Assembly: GCA_025266875.1 (NCBI GenBank)
Contig: JALLLT010000001.1
Coordinates: 124,001-188,000 of the forward strand
Source: Fennellomyces sp. T-0311
Taxonomy: Eukaryota > Mucoromycota > Mucoromycetes > Mucorales > Lichtheimiaceae
Direction: 5' to 3'
DNA: 64,000 nucleotides
Position numbers and translations under genes: made by a program. Below are positions 46,164 to 59,276 of this stretch, piece by piece; positions within the stretch are counted from its first letter, which is position 1, and every line of letters begins with the position of its first letter. Under the pieces are notes generated by a model. That model did not search any database. It was not told the origin of the DNA and was given only the letters and a program-made list of their open reading frames with translations.

Positions 46164-49100
46164 TTATGACGCAATGGGAGGAGCATCGACGGCCAGATAA
46201 TTGATCAGCGATTCGAGATAGACTTCAGCAAAAGATGACATATAAAACTCGTGCTCGGAACTATGATCACCAACAAAGTTGTGTGCCAATTCGTGGCAAA
46301 TGGTCATGAACCAGTAGATAAGCGCTTCTTTTCGTTTGGCTGCTGTTTGTGCTGGATCTTCGGTTTCGTGCAAAGCCAGATAGTATCGCAAGTTCATAAA
46401 CAAGCTGCCACTCATGTTGAAAGCAATGGTGGAACCTTGGGTATCATAGAACAGATGCAAGCTTGAATCCTTGAGTTCAAACACTGTTGCCAAACCCTTG
46501 ATGATGTCTACAAATCGACCTATGGCTCGGCTGTACTGCTGATGCACGTCTTCGGGATCCACATCGCGATGCACGTAGAATGAAATGCCCTTGAGTTTGC
46601 CCGAAGCCACCAGATTGTGTTGCGGCTTGACGTCGCAGTAATTGTTGGATTCAACCACTTTGTTGATTTGCGGCGGTGAAAAGATGTGCTGGTCTGAATA
46701 CGGCTTGCAAGAATGGATGGCTCGTTTGAGGTTTTGCTTGATATTCGATGTGTAATTGGGAGTAATGGTGCCTTGGGAATCCGGTAATCGAGGTTTCTTG
46801 ACGGGTTCTGGTTCAGGTTGCTTTGGTGACGGCGGTGGCAGTGGTGGTGCAGGAGCCTTTGGGCCTTTCCAAGACCAGAATCGATCCAAGAACCCGTTTT
46901 GGGATTGTCTGTTGGTTTCAACCTTGGGTGGCGCTTCTTCATCGGCAACCTGCTTCTCGCTCTTGACTTGCTGGTTGCGAGGATAGTTGCTATCGCTGAG
47001 TAACTTGTTGATGACGTTTTCGACATGATTCTCGCGCTCTTGAGCTAGCAATTGACGTACGTAACCTTCTTGGCAGTCGCCGAAAACTTCGAGCACCTTT
47101 TTGGTGGATTGGTCGAGTTGGGATGGTGTGAGTGTGGGAACAGGCGGTGATATTGGATTGTGTTGTTGTTCTATGGGGGGATTAGGGCTCTTTTCGACGT
47201 TTTTGCGGATGTTGAGGATACGGTCGACGGGAACACCTTTTCTTCGAAGGCTGGTGAGTGTGGCGGTGAGATATCGTTCGACTACAATGGCGTCGTTGAA
47301 TCGAACCCGCGTGAATAACAGCGCACAAAGAGCATTGGCGATATCGTAATAGTCTATTTCGCCCATGCTGGAAATGTAGATGGTGTAGCTGCTTTTATCG
47401 GCACATGCGGTTGTTGGCTGTACGTTCTGTTCGCCGGTGTGCTTGAATTTCCGATTGATTTTCAACTCCCTTGCTTGTATGACCTGGCGTGCGTGCAATT
47501 CGTTAGATTCTCGGCGATATCGCAAGCGTTGCACTCTCACCTTGAGATTTCTTTTTACATACTTGTCGTCGTGACATAGTTCCTTCTGACGCTGCGGATT
47601 ATCGCTCATCATTTGATAGATAATGATCGGCACTCGCTCGAAAATGGCATCAGTGACAGCTTTGGATCGAGTAGTGACGCCCATGTTCTGGCTGTAGGTG
47701 TATGTTTCTCGCACTTGTCTATCAAGAAAGCATTGTGGTTACGCTTTACGGATTCTGCAGCAAACTAAAGCAGCTTACTTTGATAAGCGATCGCTTCCCA
47801 AATGAGCATAGAACTCCTCCAGCAGCGGTTCCATGGGAGCTGACAGTGGAGAAAAGATCTGCTGTGCCATGGTGTCGTCGATAATAAAGATATCGCTCGC
47901 TTTACCCAGTCGATACTGAACAAACTCATCTTGCTCCTTTTGATCATCATCGATGGGGACAAGGGGTTGATCAGAGGCCATATTCATTGGGCTCTTCTTG
48001 ATGCCGACTAGAAAGGGAGTGCTCTTCATATCCTGCAACAATTTCCGATTGCTTCGCAAATGATAATATTGACCCGCAATCTGTCGCAACACACTCAGAT
48101 AGCGCTCGCCGCCGCCGCTCAAAGACCAAAAGCGGCCTGGATCCTTGACCAACATGGAAGCCAATTCCATCGTGGTAGGTTCATCCTTGACACCGCACGA
48201 TCTCAAAAAGGAATTCGCCACCTGACCAAAATCGACGTACAGAAACAGCTCCTTGTGGAAGCTGGCTTCACCCGACTCGAAATAACATTGAGAAGGTTGG
48301 ACCAATTGATTCGTGATGGGAATAAACTTGGCATCGCGAAGTTTTGGCCACTGCTGATACCCAATATCACTCATTCGACTGGCCATGTATTCAAACATGC
48401 GTTTGGCCTTGTCGATATCCATGGTAACGCTTTTCAGAAACGCCTCAATCAATCGATTGGCGTCCGGATTTTCTCGAATACCAAGCTTGTCTCGAACACA
48501 AACGAGGTCTGGATGCAGACTGTGAAAGCCAAGCACTTGGGCTTCGGGGTTGGTGAAGCAGTCTTGCGGCAGTGCATAGGTCTTTCCATCCGAACAAGGG
48601 AGGAATGCAATGGTGAGTTGATCAGGTCGGTAGGTGTCGTCATACTGTTTTCTGTTGTCGATAAAGTAGTGAAGCGCTCGCATTTGCAACTGGCGATCGT
48701 TGGTGCTGGGGGATGCCAGCGTGAGGATGGTTGTGGCTGATGGTGTGGCAAGTAGTCCAAGTCGTTCCATGAACCGAGCTTCGTCGCTTCCGGTACGCCA
48801 ACGCTGTTTCCAGTCGATCAAGGGCAGCTTGAGGTTGCGCAGCGTATCGGTGGGAGTATAGAGGTCTTTGGCCTTGTATCGACGAAAGATCTTTTTCTGC
48901 TGTTTCTCAATGATCGGTTTTCCCTCGGCATCGGTACCCGTCTTGCGTTCAATGATTCTTGTCTTTGGCTCTTCACCTTCTTTTGTGAAAATGGGCGTTT
49001 CACGCAGCCGTTCGACCTCGGTATGACTGAGTGTGCCTTGGACAGATGTCAGGTATTTGACAAGATCCACGTGAGACCAGCTTCCGTCAGAGATTAACCG

Positions 49101-51768
49101 ATCAAAGACCAATTGAAGCTCTACGTGCTGTTTTTTATGGCAAACAAATGTTAAAACGTTATCGCCATCGAGTGCGTGAGATTTACCTTTCGCACACCCA
49201 AGGCTGCCAGGAACACGTCGCTGATGGTTTGCTTTGTGTTTTCGAAATGAACAATGGGCAGATCATCAAACAGCTTGACGGTCTCAAAGTATGCTTCGTG
49301 CGGCAACTTCATTCCGTACTTGGTTGGAATACACTTTTTGATCTTGAGTATCTTGCAGATCTCTGCTTGTCCTTTCGATGACGTATGACTGTATGCTCGA
49401 GAAACCACATGGAGCACACGTTCAGCAAAGACTGGAGAAACTTCGATCTCGTTGTTCGTTTCTGCAATGTAACGAACCCAATCCACCAAGGAAAGCTCTT
49501 TCCAGTTTCTACAAAAAATAAAACGTGTAAGGAACAATAAACGCCATGGCATGAAAGAAAAAGAGCATTTACCCAAAGTAAGCTCCAAGATCTTGGCTAT
49601 AAAGCGATCTGCTGACGGCAAAAGGCAGTACAGTCTCGGGCAAAGGCATATCGAGAGGAATGACCTTGGGATTGAGCCAGAACTTGACGGTGGATAACGC
49701 CACGAGATGATCAGATTCGGTATCCAAAATGGCCGCATCCAGGAACTGCTGTCGCGCTTGCATGATTTCGGCGGCACCACTTGGAGCCTTGTTTTGATCG
49801 ATCCACCACTTCATGCAAGCTGTCATTTCGCTGGTCTTTAAAGGTCGCGCATCCAACTCTTGCAAGACATCGTTGATGCCAAACATGCGCAAGATGCCAA
49901 ACAACTTTAGCTTATCGATGCTCTCCTTGCACGATTCCATCATGATGGGGGTGACGGTGGGTATAGTCTTTATGAAATCGTTCAGCAGTTGGGGAGCATT
50001 GAAGCCTGGATCGGGCAGAATGCGAGTTTGCGTGGTGGATTGAATACCGTGCGATGTCATGATCATGGCCGGCGTTTTGCTCGATTTGAAAAACTGCTCT
50101 TCCTGCACGCTGCCAACCAATGGACTTGGTGTTGAATGCTGAAACGTGAATGACGCCAGTGCATGCGCAGCTTGTCGTTCCATCATTGCCTTTGCATCAT
50201 CGGTGACCGCAGATTTATCCACCACCTCGGTGTATCCCACAAGTTCTCGATACAATCGATGGATATGCTCCATCTCGCTGTTGTAAACAATGCGACATAG
50301 CAGACCACCTACGGCCAGCAATTCCATGTTCCAGATGCGAAGATACCGTTCCGCGAAATCGATGCTTTCGCGTTCGACACTGGGAATAAAACGAGCAGCC
50401 ATGTGCGAACAGCATCCAGTCGTTTGATGTGTTGGGAATCCAATAAACACGCGACCTTGTTTCGGAAACGGGACCATATCTTTGAAAATGGTGCTGTTGT
50501 TTTCGGATGCATCCAACTCTTCTCGTCCTGTGTACACCAGTTGGAACGTGGTCGTTTTGGGAGGCTTTTTCTTGGTGGATCGTTCCATTTCTCGCTCAAA
50601 GTTGCGTGGCACGCTTACGTCCAGCGATGCGGTGACGACGCGCAAGAAGATGCTGGCCTTTTCCATGGGTAGGCCCGAGGATGAATCCACGGTCCGTTTG
50701 TAGATGAGGGAGAGCATGCTGGGTGGGGCGTATTTTTCGGTGCTGAGTTGGATCTTTCGCATGTTGGCGCCAGTGATGGTGAACATGCGTTGCGGTGATG
50801 AGGTATGCACCTTTTTGGCATCCACGGTCATTGCTTCCGGCTCACCCATGCCCTTCTTGATGCGAAAGATCACATGTTGATCGAATCGCACGGTAACCTC
50901 CCTCAGATTGGCAGTGAAGCCCTGTATATGATTAATCACCCCATCAACCAACCCACACAATCAACGCTAACCATGCTGGTGGATAAGAACTTGGCAAAGT
51001 CATCCAGATTAGGTATTTCCATGGGCTCTCGCAGATCCATCAAGAAACAAGTCCACGGGTCCCGGTCCGGTTCCGGCACATCGGCTCTTTTGGCGAATAA
51101 CTGATCGCCCTTAAAGTAGAATGCCATGCATTGTGTTCCAGAAAACACACTTACACGAAAGCAGATTAGCTCCTTTTTTGTTGTCGATGTCTGCTTGGAT
51201 ATCTTACAATGGGTTTTCACAGACGGAGAACAATGAATAGAAGCCAACACCAAAGGCACCGATCTTTTGCTCGTCTGTGGGACTTTTCAATTAGGAGGAC
51301 TGTATCAGGCCGGATTCGGTTCACCAGTAATACCTGGATTTCCCTCGGCGATTCGCTTTAAACGAGACCAATCTTCAGGTCGGAACGGTATGCCGTTGTT
51401 CTTGAACGTGATTTTTTCCATTTTCGCACTCAAGTTGGGTTTTGTTGGATCGCTGTTGCCATGGCTTGTATGAAACTGAATCTCGACATTTGTAGAATTG
51501 GCATCGTCTAAATACTCCATTGAGCCTTCAGGAACAAAAACCCTTTCCTCAATGACTTGCCTGCATTTTGCATGAGCTCACGATACAGCACGTATTCTGC
51601 TGAATAACGAGCCAAGATCTTGTCGATAAGATGTCGCTGATTCACTAAGCAACATGTTAGCAACAGCAAGAGCTCGGGTTGTTCATTGCAGCAAATACCT
51701 TCCACTTTCTCCTCGGGTCCGTCCCCGCCCATCATATTGGAGCGAATGTGCTCCAAGTGATTCTGCAT
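46164..51768 (-). CDS. DUF3684 family protein: sacsin-like GHKL ATPase with C-terminal HELAH motif
   Basis: Nine exons (51768-51699, 51644-51561, 51507-51334, 51274-51208, 51149-50972, 50921-49573, 49508-49187, 49127-47779, 47718-46164) encode 1715 residues, the size of fungal DUF3684 proteins. The N terminus is an Hsp90/sacsin-type ATPase: N-box RELMQNADDA (Glu46, Asn50, Asp52) and GAFGVGFYSLF. A long middle region of unknown fold follows. Near residue 1210 on there are basic and Pro-rich linkers. Near the C terminus is CHELAHNFVGDHSSEHEFY, an HExxH pattern (about 1673-1677) with later His/Glu, as in zinc peptidases. The second intron uses a GC donor (GCAAGT); removing it restores NADDA. Function is not known; a chaperone-like role is inference from the ATPase fold. 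Confidence 0.9.
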
Positions 51769-53051
51769 GGTTTTTGCAAGAAAGAAAGAAGAAAGTAGGT
51801 TGCAGGAAAACTGTGGCGGTTTCTAAAGGGGTTGGGTTGTCCCAAGCGCAGTCAATGAAATTATTGATAGGTTAAGCTATCTGCTGACTTGCTACTCCAC
51901 ACTGTTGTACGTATCCATTCTGGTACATTCCATTGCAGCAATACATGGCCTATGAAAATGCTCCATCCGCCTGATCCATACTGCTGTGCGATCTGATATT
52001 ATACGGATCATTGGCATTTTAGTAGTCAGCGGTTAAGGCGGCGCGGCCCCACATTTCTGGAATCGTAACGGATGGTCGGAACCACATCTTTTGAATGGCA
52101 CGGTCCGCCAAGCTTTGGCAACAAAATGGTTGAATCCATTGTTTGCCAAAGACATACATACAAATTGACAAATCACCTGCACATGCCAAGTCATGCTTTA
52201 CACTCGGCAACCCCGTGCATGTTCCTGAATTGTGGCACGATTATATCAATGTAAGCGCTGGACATCCATTGATACCGCTGTTACTATGCCAATCATGATT
52301 TGTTGTTAAAACATTTCATATAAGCCTGTCGTCAGTGTGTGTGTTTGGAGCACGGACGTCAGTATGTGTAAATATTTGCCCCAATGAATCATATCTCCTG
52401 AATCAGGTATTAGTATGGCCTGAAAGTACTCCCTTTAGTATGTTGCTCTCATGATTGTTGCCAGTAGCGACAGGCACGCACGATACATGTTGGGCTTGGA
52501 TTCCAACGTACCACCGAACTCGAATTCACGTGACATGCCAATACCGGAGCTGCGGTGATCCGAGAGAGAGAGAGAATCTCCGTGCCGTATACCCAACAAC
52601 AAGAAAAGATAGAATTCGTTCTGACATAGTGTAGCCCTGCGTAAATGACTGGTTCTAAACATGCGTTTGTTAACATATGTATAATTTCTTGACCGTGAAA
52701 CGAGTTTGCTTCTTGTTTGTTGACCTGTCAAGTATCTAACAATGCAGTCAATGTGTTACCGTTATATATAAGCCAAGCCAACACTGCTTCCGGTCAATAT
52801 TCAAGAGACACACTCAGTAGATTATTGCACAAAATTGGTCCTGTAAGGTGCCGCAGTGGATAACCAGGCTCTGTTAAATAAGGTAGAATCCAAGTGGTAA
52901 CCCGTTCAATTAAGGAAAAAACAAGTGTCATACAATATCCCCGTTTGCCAAGGTGACTGGGAAACCATTAAGCCGCTTACTGATGCCGTCTGAAATTTAG
53001 TAAGCGCGCGTCTTTCAGACTTATTCCCTCACTTTCTTACCCAACAAAACC
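51769..53051. other. intergenic region, divergent promoters
   Basis: 1.3 kb between the start codons of the DUF3684 and lumazine synthase genes. It must hold both promoters. A TTATATATAAG element lies near 52762. No gene or repeat longer than a short GA run (52560-52574) is seen. Confidence 0.5.
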
Positions 53052-53685
53052 ATGAGCGAAAAGACTTTTGAAAAAGGCGTATCCGACCCCACTGAGAAGC
53101 TTGATGGATCCGGTCTTCGCATTGCCATTGTCCATACCCGATGGAACTATGCTCTTGTCAACAACATGTACAAGTCTGTCTACGAAACTTTGATCAACAG
53201 ATACGGTGTGTTGCCCGAGAACATTTACACTGTAAGTTTCTTTCATTATCGTTTGTAAATGGAATCTAACTTTAAAAAAAAAGGATACCGTTTCGGGCTC
53301 TTATGAACTTCCCATGGCTGCCAAGCAACTTATTGACGCGTCCAAGGCTCAAGCTTCTGCCACTGCCGGTGATTTGCTTGGATCTCCTTCTCCAGCCAAC
53401 AAGGACAAGCCTTCCAAGAAGACTGGTCCCTTTGATGCCGTGATTTGCCTTGGTATCGTTATTAAGGGTGGAACTGCTCACTTTGAGTATATCTGTGATG
53501 CTGTTACTCACGGCATCATGCGGGTTCAGCTGGATACCGGTGTTCCCGTCATTTTTGGTGTCTTGACATGCTACAATGATGAACAGGCTATTGCTCGATC
53601 AAGCACCGAGGAAGGCTTCCATCATTCTGAGGAATGGGCTGCTGCTGCCGTGGAGTCCGCCCTCCGCTCTCACCGCAAGCTGTAA
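53052..53685 (+). CDS. RIB4: 6,7-dimethyl-8-ribityllumazine synthase
   Basis: Two exons (53052-53231 and 53284-53685) give 193 residues. The enzyme joins a ribityl pyrimidinedione with 3,4-dihydroxy-2-butanone 4-phosphate, the penultimate step of riboflavin synthesis. Family blocks are [55 protein letters not shown] (with the substrate loop) and [20 protein letters not shown] Pro/Lys-rich insert of about 25 residues ([15 protein letters not shown]) lies in the middle, as in several fungal enzymes. Length agrees with fungal Rib4. The single intron is in phase 0. Confidence 0.96.
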
Positions 53686-53895
53686 ACAGACGCTAGTCTT
53701 TGTGTACATACGTGATTGATATTAAAACCATATTTATAGTAGCAAGATGCAGTTTGTTTAGATTGCGGGATGTGCTATATACCGTGGGTGGTGTTGGCTC
53801 TTCGATGAGATGTGGGCACGGTGCTTGAATATCCCGAGAGCACTTCTTCCAAAGCTTACATTTTCATACCATAAGCTTGATTTATTAAACAGCCA

Positions 53896-54621
53896 CTACA
53901 CTGCAGAAGCCGTAGCAGCTTCTTGGGCTTCTCGGATCTGTTTGGCGACCTGACTAGTATACCTATGATTATCAGCCGTGGTATTTACATGAGGATATTT
54001 CACATCCGGAACAGGCTTATCCAAAAACTTGCACAATCTCTCCCAGCCTTCGCCAAGCTCCATAATCAACAAGCGATCCTCAGGCACATGCTTCTTGACC
54101 CATTCAGTATTCTGGATAAACTTTTCCTTCATGGCCTCTTGATCCTCGAACATTCCAGGAACATGGTACGCGCCATCCAAAATAATTCGTCGAGCCATAC
54201 GTTTCCTGGGCGTTTCTGGAATGATCTTCAAATCCTCGTGCTTGCGAAAAATTGTGTTTCCCATGGACCGATACCAGCTATCAGGATCCCGTATGGTTAA
54301 AATCACTTTGGCATCCGGATACTTCTTCATAAGAGGCTCGACAAATGCACATGTTGGCCAATCTATCGCAGCATCGAATCCTTCGTATATGTAGTCCCAA
54401 TCCACAGCTTCTTCGGGATGTTCATATGCTTTTGTAAACATCTCTGCTCGTCCGCCTTCTTCGTTAAGTGTTTTCATATGATGAGTGTTGTATCTAATCG
54501 ATCGTTAATCATAAAAGTGTAAAGATGAATATGGGACATACCCTAGCGTATTGAGTGCAATTCTCAAACTGTCTGTGCCTGTCCTACCCATCCCAGCGCC
54601 GATGATTTTTAATGGTGCCAT
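53896..54621 (-). CDS. sulfotransferase-fold P-loop protein
   Basis: Two exons (54621-54542 and 54493-53896) encode 225 residues. The N terminus MAPLKIIGAGMGRTGTDSLR carries the PAPS-type 5'-phosphosulfate loop (GRTGTDSL, residues 12-19). Later come WDYIYEGFDAAIDWPTCAFV, KYPDAKVILTIRDPDSWYRS (the 3'-phosphate-binding Arg-Asp-x-x-x-Trp block) and GEGWERLCKFLDKPVPDVKY. This is the Sulfotransfer_4-like family common in fungi and animals. The true acceptor is not established; databases often mislabel such proteins as NAD-dependent epimerases. The first splice restores LNTLGYNTHHMKTL. Confidence 0.88.
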
Positions 54622-55352
54622 TGTGTTGCAGCGGTTTTATTTTTTTTTGTTTGAAGAAAAGGGGCTTTTATATCATGCACGAATTGCCAGTCGCATATGC
54701 GTGCAGAATCGATCAACGCCGGCTCATCCGCGCCTTTGTGATACATCGACGGCCCCAATAATAAATCTCTGGTAGCTTGCATGCCACGATACATCTATTT
54801 TGGGTATTAACAAAATATTTAGTTCGATATACTTCTGTATCTGCTCTCATTATAAGCTTCCAAGCAATATGAAGCTGTTATATGGTCTTGAAAAACGCGT
54901 TATGTGGTAAGCTCACCAACCAACGCACGAACTAGGTGTGCCAAGTTGCTTAAATTATCCAAATTAGTAAATATAGTACAAAATGGAAATCTGCTGGTAT
55001 TCTTTTCGTCTATTATGGTAGTAATCCTTCAAGTGATATGGTCAAGAGGCAAATATTACTAGAGAAAACCGTAGAGAGTGTGCGTATTTCAAGAGAGGGA
55101 TTCATAAAAGTGACAATTTATCAGTCATGGAAGGAGTAGTGGCGTGTGTTTGGTGGCGTAAATGCAGAAGTCTGCGCCTTGCAATGGCAATATTATGTTG
55201 TTATTGCACATTTTCTGATTTATTATAATACGACTATATTTAAAGTAATTAATTTGGGATAGGTAAAAGAATAAGAAATGACACAAAAAGTTATGGTAAG
55301 TATATTTTAAAGTGTAAAAGAAAATAGAAGAAACAACATATAAGGCAAGATA
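54622..55352. other. AT-rich intergenic region
   Basis: 730 bp between the sulfotransferase-like start and the stop of the 985-residue gene. A TTTATATCATG stretch near 54668 may be part of the former's promoter. No gene is visible. Confidence 0.5.
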
Positions 55353-58300
55353 TTAACGATGCAACTGATACTGAGCTTCCCATTCTATGGGATTTTGCCA
55401 AACATAGTTGGCATCGTTGTGCTCCATATAGGGTTGGACTTGAACAATTCCTTTGCGGTACTCCGCCCAAAGGAACCTTTTGGCGGCTGCCGGCAGCTCG
55501 GCAAAGTTTCGGATCTCGACTCCAAACTCCATCCGTTTGGCGTTCTGGACTGGTGGGTCGTTAGGTGCGCGAGTATGCGTGTGTTGATTATTAAGTGGCA
55601 AGGGGTTTTGTGCGCGATTCCTTGGCCTTGATGGATGCGATAATGTGTTGTGGTTACATGTGGCGCCAGTAGCGCCACATGACGTCCGGATAAGCGGGGC
55701 CAACATAAAAACTGGGTCTTGAATTATATGTCGCCTCAAGTACCTCATTACTACTGCCTTGTCATATAACCATCCATCACTCGTGCGATCGTTGGGGAGT
55801 CTTGTTGTGCCAAAGCCGGACGTCTTCAGCAACTTGTCGACGGCTTGGGTTAGCAACCACTCGTCATGTGCCATATCCTCTTGCATCTCCGCTTGATCCG
55901 TGTAGACTCTTCCAAGCGCACCCACTGGCAGATTTCCATGCTCTATGCCATGGTCGTTCAGAATAGTCACCGCGTCAAAGGATCCAATTTCAAGGCTGTC
56001 CAGTACAGCGGCATCCACATCCAACTCCGCATTGTCGAGGATATCGTGGGCATACAGGACGCGGAAGTACTGCAATCCTTGTTCTTGCGAATGGATATCG
56101 ACACCTCTTTCAGGGCAACGATGGAATGTATTGTGATGGTAGAGGAACTGATCGCCACAAAAGCTGCACCGGGCCAATCGAACAAAGTCCACAGGTCGGG
56201 TTTCGAGCCACGTTCGTGAGTTCACCAAATTCCTCAAAGTGTTCGCCACCGGTGCTGTGTTCCGATTGGTAATTCGTTCGACTGCCCTAAAAGGGCCCAT
56301 CCCCCGTCTCCGGAGGTATTCTTCTCGGCCTTCATCGGTAAGGCCGGCCATGGGATTTCTCCCAGTGGCCCTCGCTGATTGTTGCATCTCAATACCCGCC
56401 GCGCGATTCAAAAACCACCGCCGGTATAACGCTGTACTTGTATCCTGTAGGTTGTGTGGGCGTGGCATTGTACTGGTTAGAATCCCGCGGCGGGCCCGAC
56501 TCCTCTCCTCGGCTTGCATTCTTTCGAATTGAGCCACCCGATCCGGAGAGTGCGGCTCGCCTTCGAACACCAATGGTGCTCCTCTCCGGGGTTCGGATGG
56601 CTCCGTTGGGGCGCCGGTTCTGGACCGTGCTGCGGTCATTCTTATGGAAAAGTTGGCTGCGTCGGTGTCGGCAACCTGCTGTTTGATATCCCGAAGGATA
56701 TTTCCCAGCCCACTTTGCTCCGCCGTGCGATCGTACACCTATTTTTAATGAATGTCATTGAATAAAGTAAGTAATCAGTTGGCACTTGTTTCATCACACG
56801 TATTACCTGCTTTACGTCAATTAGCCATTCTTCAACAGCGGCATCATTTGCCGGGAAGGTTGACAACGCATTGCTAACGACTTCTTGCAGCGCGAAAAAG
56901 CAGCACAGTGTCCAGTAAATTTCGTTACATTTTAGCTGTTGAACAGCTGGATCGTAGCTCAGATTTCCTGGATCTCGCATGGCCATACAGAGGCAAACGT
57001 CGGCAGCACCAGGGCCATACCGAGCGACAGAAACCTATTAAATTGTTCAAATTAGCAACAGTAGCTTACAGATCGATTCCGATATTAATTACCTGGCCAA
57101 TACGGTCGGCAAAGCCTGATTTGGCAAATGTTGATGGGTAGGTTGCATCTACCAGCTGGCTCAGTTCTTCCACGGTATCTGGTGACTGGAAACGGAGAAG
57201 GAACTGATCGTATGCTTGCAACGTTGCGTGTTCCCACGTATCGGCGAAAAAGTCGTATTGAAATGCTGTGTAAACAAGGCTGGAAGTGGCCAAAACGATG
57301 AGTGGCTTTACGATGCGCAGGTAGCGAGTGGCGAACGGTACGCCAATTTGCATACTCTTGAGTGTGGTGAGGGGAAACAAGTCTACGAAGGTTGGAAGTG
57401 CGGTGCGGTGGAATGTGCGGAACAGTTGACGCAGGAATAGTGGTCCTGTGCCGGCATTGTCGTCCCAGAAGCCCAAGTTTGAGCGGATGTTTTGGGCGGT
57501 GACATCCTTGCCCATAATCAGGCTTACGGTTCTTCCGTTTGGCGTCACTCGTCCAGGTGTTGCTGTGCGAATCACAGCGTCGACGAACTCCACCGAAGGC
57601 ATCGGACCCCGAATGTTTGGCACGCTGTTGAGCATGAACCGGTGGTAATCATGGAAGTGGACCGCAATACTTCGTCGCAATGCGGGTGAGGGAGCATTGT
57701 CGCCACCTACAGCAGGAACTACTTGAATCCCAAAGTCTTGCCAAAGCTGGACGGTTGCGGGAGATGGTCGCCAGTCGATATTGTATCCGCCATGCGCAGA
57801 ATTCAAGGATAAATTTCCACATGCGGTAATCCAGATATCCTCCATCAAGCCAGCAACGGGGTGCTCCACCAAAGCTTCGACCGAAGGCGATACTATTGCA
57901 ATTTGAGCGATGGTGTATACCACCCAGTGACAGCGATTTCCCGTGCAGCGATTCCAGTTGTTGAACCGAGTATGAGCAAGGAACCCAAGGTCGTCCCGAA
58001 GTCTGCCTTCCGCAGTGTTCGCCAAGGTCATGCCGAAGTAAAGGAGGGAGACGTCTTGGTAATCGGCCACAACGTTTTCGAGTTGCAGCAAATGAACTCT
58101 CATATTGTTCGCCCAGTCCATGTCAGCCGGATACTGCTCGATGTAGAGGTCCAAGTGACGACGCAGCAACTGCTTCTGGAGGCGGCACACGCGAACGTAG
58201 TAAATCACATTTTGTGGGCCAGGCACCTCGGCATCTTCTGGTAGTTCTGCTTGCCTGAACTCTCGAGGGAAAGCAGCAGGGTCAAACGTAAACGGGTTTT

Positions 58301-58436
58301 CGATCAAAGCATTCAAGGCCACGTAATGGCGATTGTTGAGGTGGTTCCAAACGGGATGGTCAGTGGGCAAATCTTCTTGTTCGTTCACTTCACGTCGTCC
58401 ACCGATGGTCTCCTTGACAAAGTTGATGCGGTTCAT
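55353..58436 (-). CDS. 985-residue protein of unknown family, possible GIY-YIG-like core and zinc site
   Basis: Three exons (58436-57093, 57034-56807, 56738-55353), all split in phase 0, give 985 residues without a stop. Residues ~75-215 hold VIYYVRVC, LLYFGMTLANTAEGRLRDDL (132-150) and LMEDIWITACGNLSLN (197-212). The Y-F-G-M-T strand, a following Arg (145), a Glu (199) and an Asn (212) fall in the order of the GIY-YIG nuclease motifs, though the first two are wider apart than usual. Residues 715-732 hold CSFCGDQF..HHNTFHRC, a likely zinc site. The region around 545-700 is Arg-rich. Sequence is GC-richer than its flanks, which are AT-rich and transposon-laden. A lineage-specific or element-borne gene is likely. 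Nuclease activity is inference. Confidence 0.75.
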
Positions 58437-59276
58437 TGCGAAAGATTGAGATGAGAAGAAAGTAGAGGAAAATAACTAGAGAAAAAAGGTGTCTGTCTGG
58501 CTGTCTTATATATCTGGTGCTTGCTTAACTCAGGTACTGGTTTCATTGTTTACTTATTCATTATCGTATGAAAAAGGATGGTTATTTACAGCTTCGTTAT
58601 GTAAGCCAGCTGTATTCCCGTCTTTTTGTTTTGCAATATCCACAAGAAATGTAACACTGTTTTTTAATATATACAAGCAGAATATCTAATAGTTTTATTT
58701 CATAGAATATCACGATAGAGTACATTTTGAGCAAGAAACACCAGGTGCTACGAAAATCGTATGATGGCCGCACTACGATCTTTTGGTGAATAAAGAAAAA
58801 TAAAGTAAGGGGTTAATTATGCGTGGTGAACATTGACGTCAATGGTAGCGAGCTGCTTCAATCAAGAATGTGATTTTCTTCGGACATGTTCCTCCGCATA
58901 CAATTGCACGGTTTCTCGGTACGGATATGGCAGCGCTCAATGATCTGCATGAAAAAGTTGGGCGGAGACCAAAATGGCAGGCGCGACTCACGAACCCAAG
59001 GAGCTCAACTGATGCAACGCCGATCGTGCTTTCCAAAGCTGCAGTTGCAATAAAGAAAACTGCTTATGCATTTTGCCCGCGACGGGAGCACTAAAACTTT
59101 CTCTTTGTTATCCATTTTCTTTCGGAATTTGCTACGAACACTCCACAAGAATATGACTCGATGCCTCTTTTGCCGGAAATAGAAATGGAGAAAATACTAC
59201 CAAGTGCTTCGAAATAATGCTGCATCAAGGAATGCGATGGAAAGACGTAGTGCGATCAAATCGATGTGTGAATGAA
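58437..59276. other. intergenic region
   Basis: Holds the promoter of the 985-residue gene at its left. The plus-strand frame 58870-59094 looks mildly protein-like but has no family match and no splice partners. Confidence 0.4.
58506..58514 (-). promoter_or_regulatory. TATA-box-like element of the 985-residue gene
   Basis: TATATAAG on the minus strand about 70-78 bp before the ATG at 58436. Suits a core promoter and suggests the gene is, or was, transcribed from here. Confidence 0.5.

Noticed and set aside
48060..48740. 226-residue plus-strand frame inside the DUF3684 gene
   Set aside because: Antisense shadow of a long coding exon; no independent motif.
58839..59094. Overlapping 65-75-residue frames on both strands
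   Set aside because: Neither strand gives a known motif, and both are equally open, as expected by chance in this base composition.
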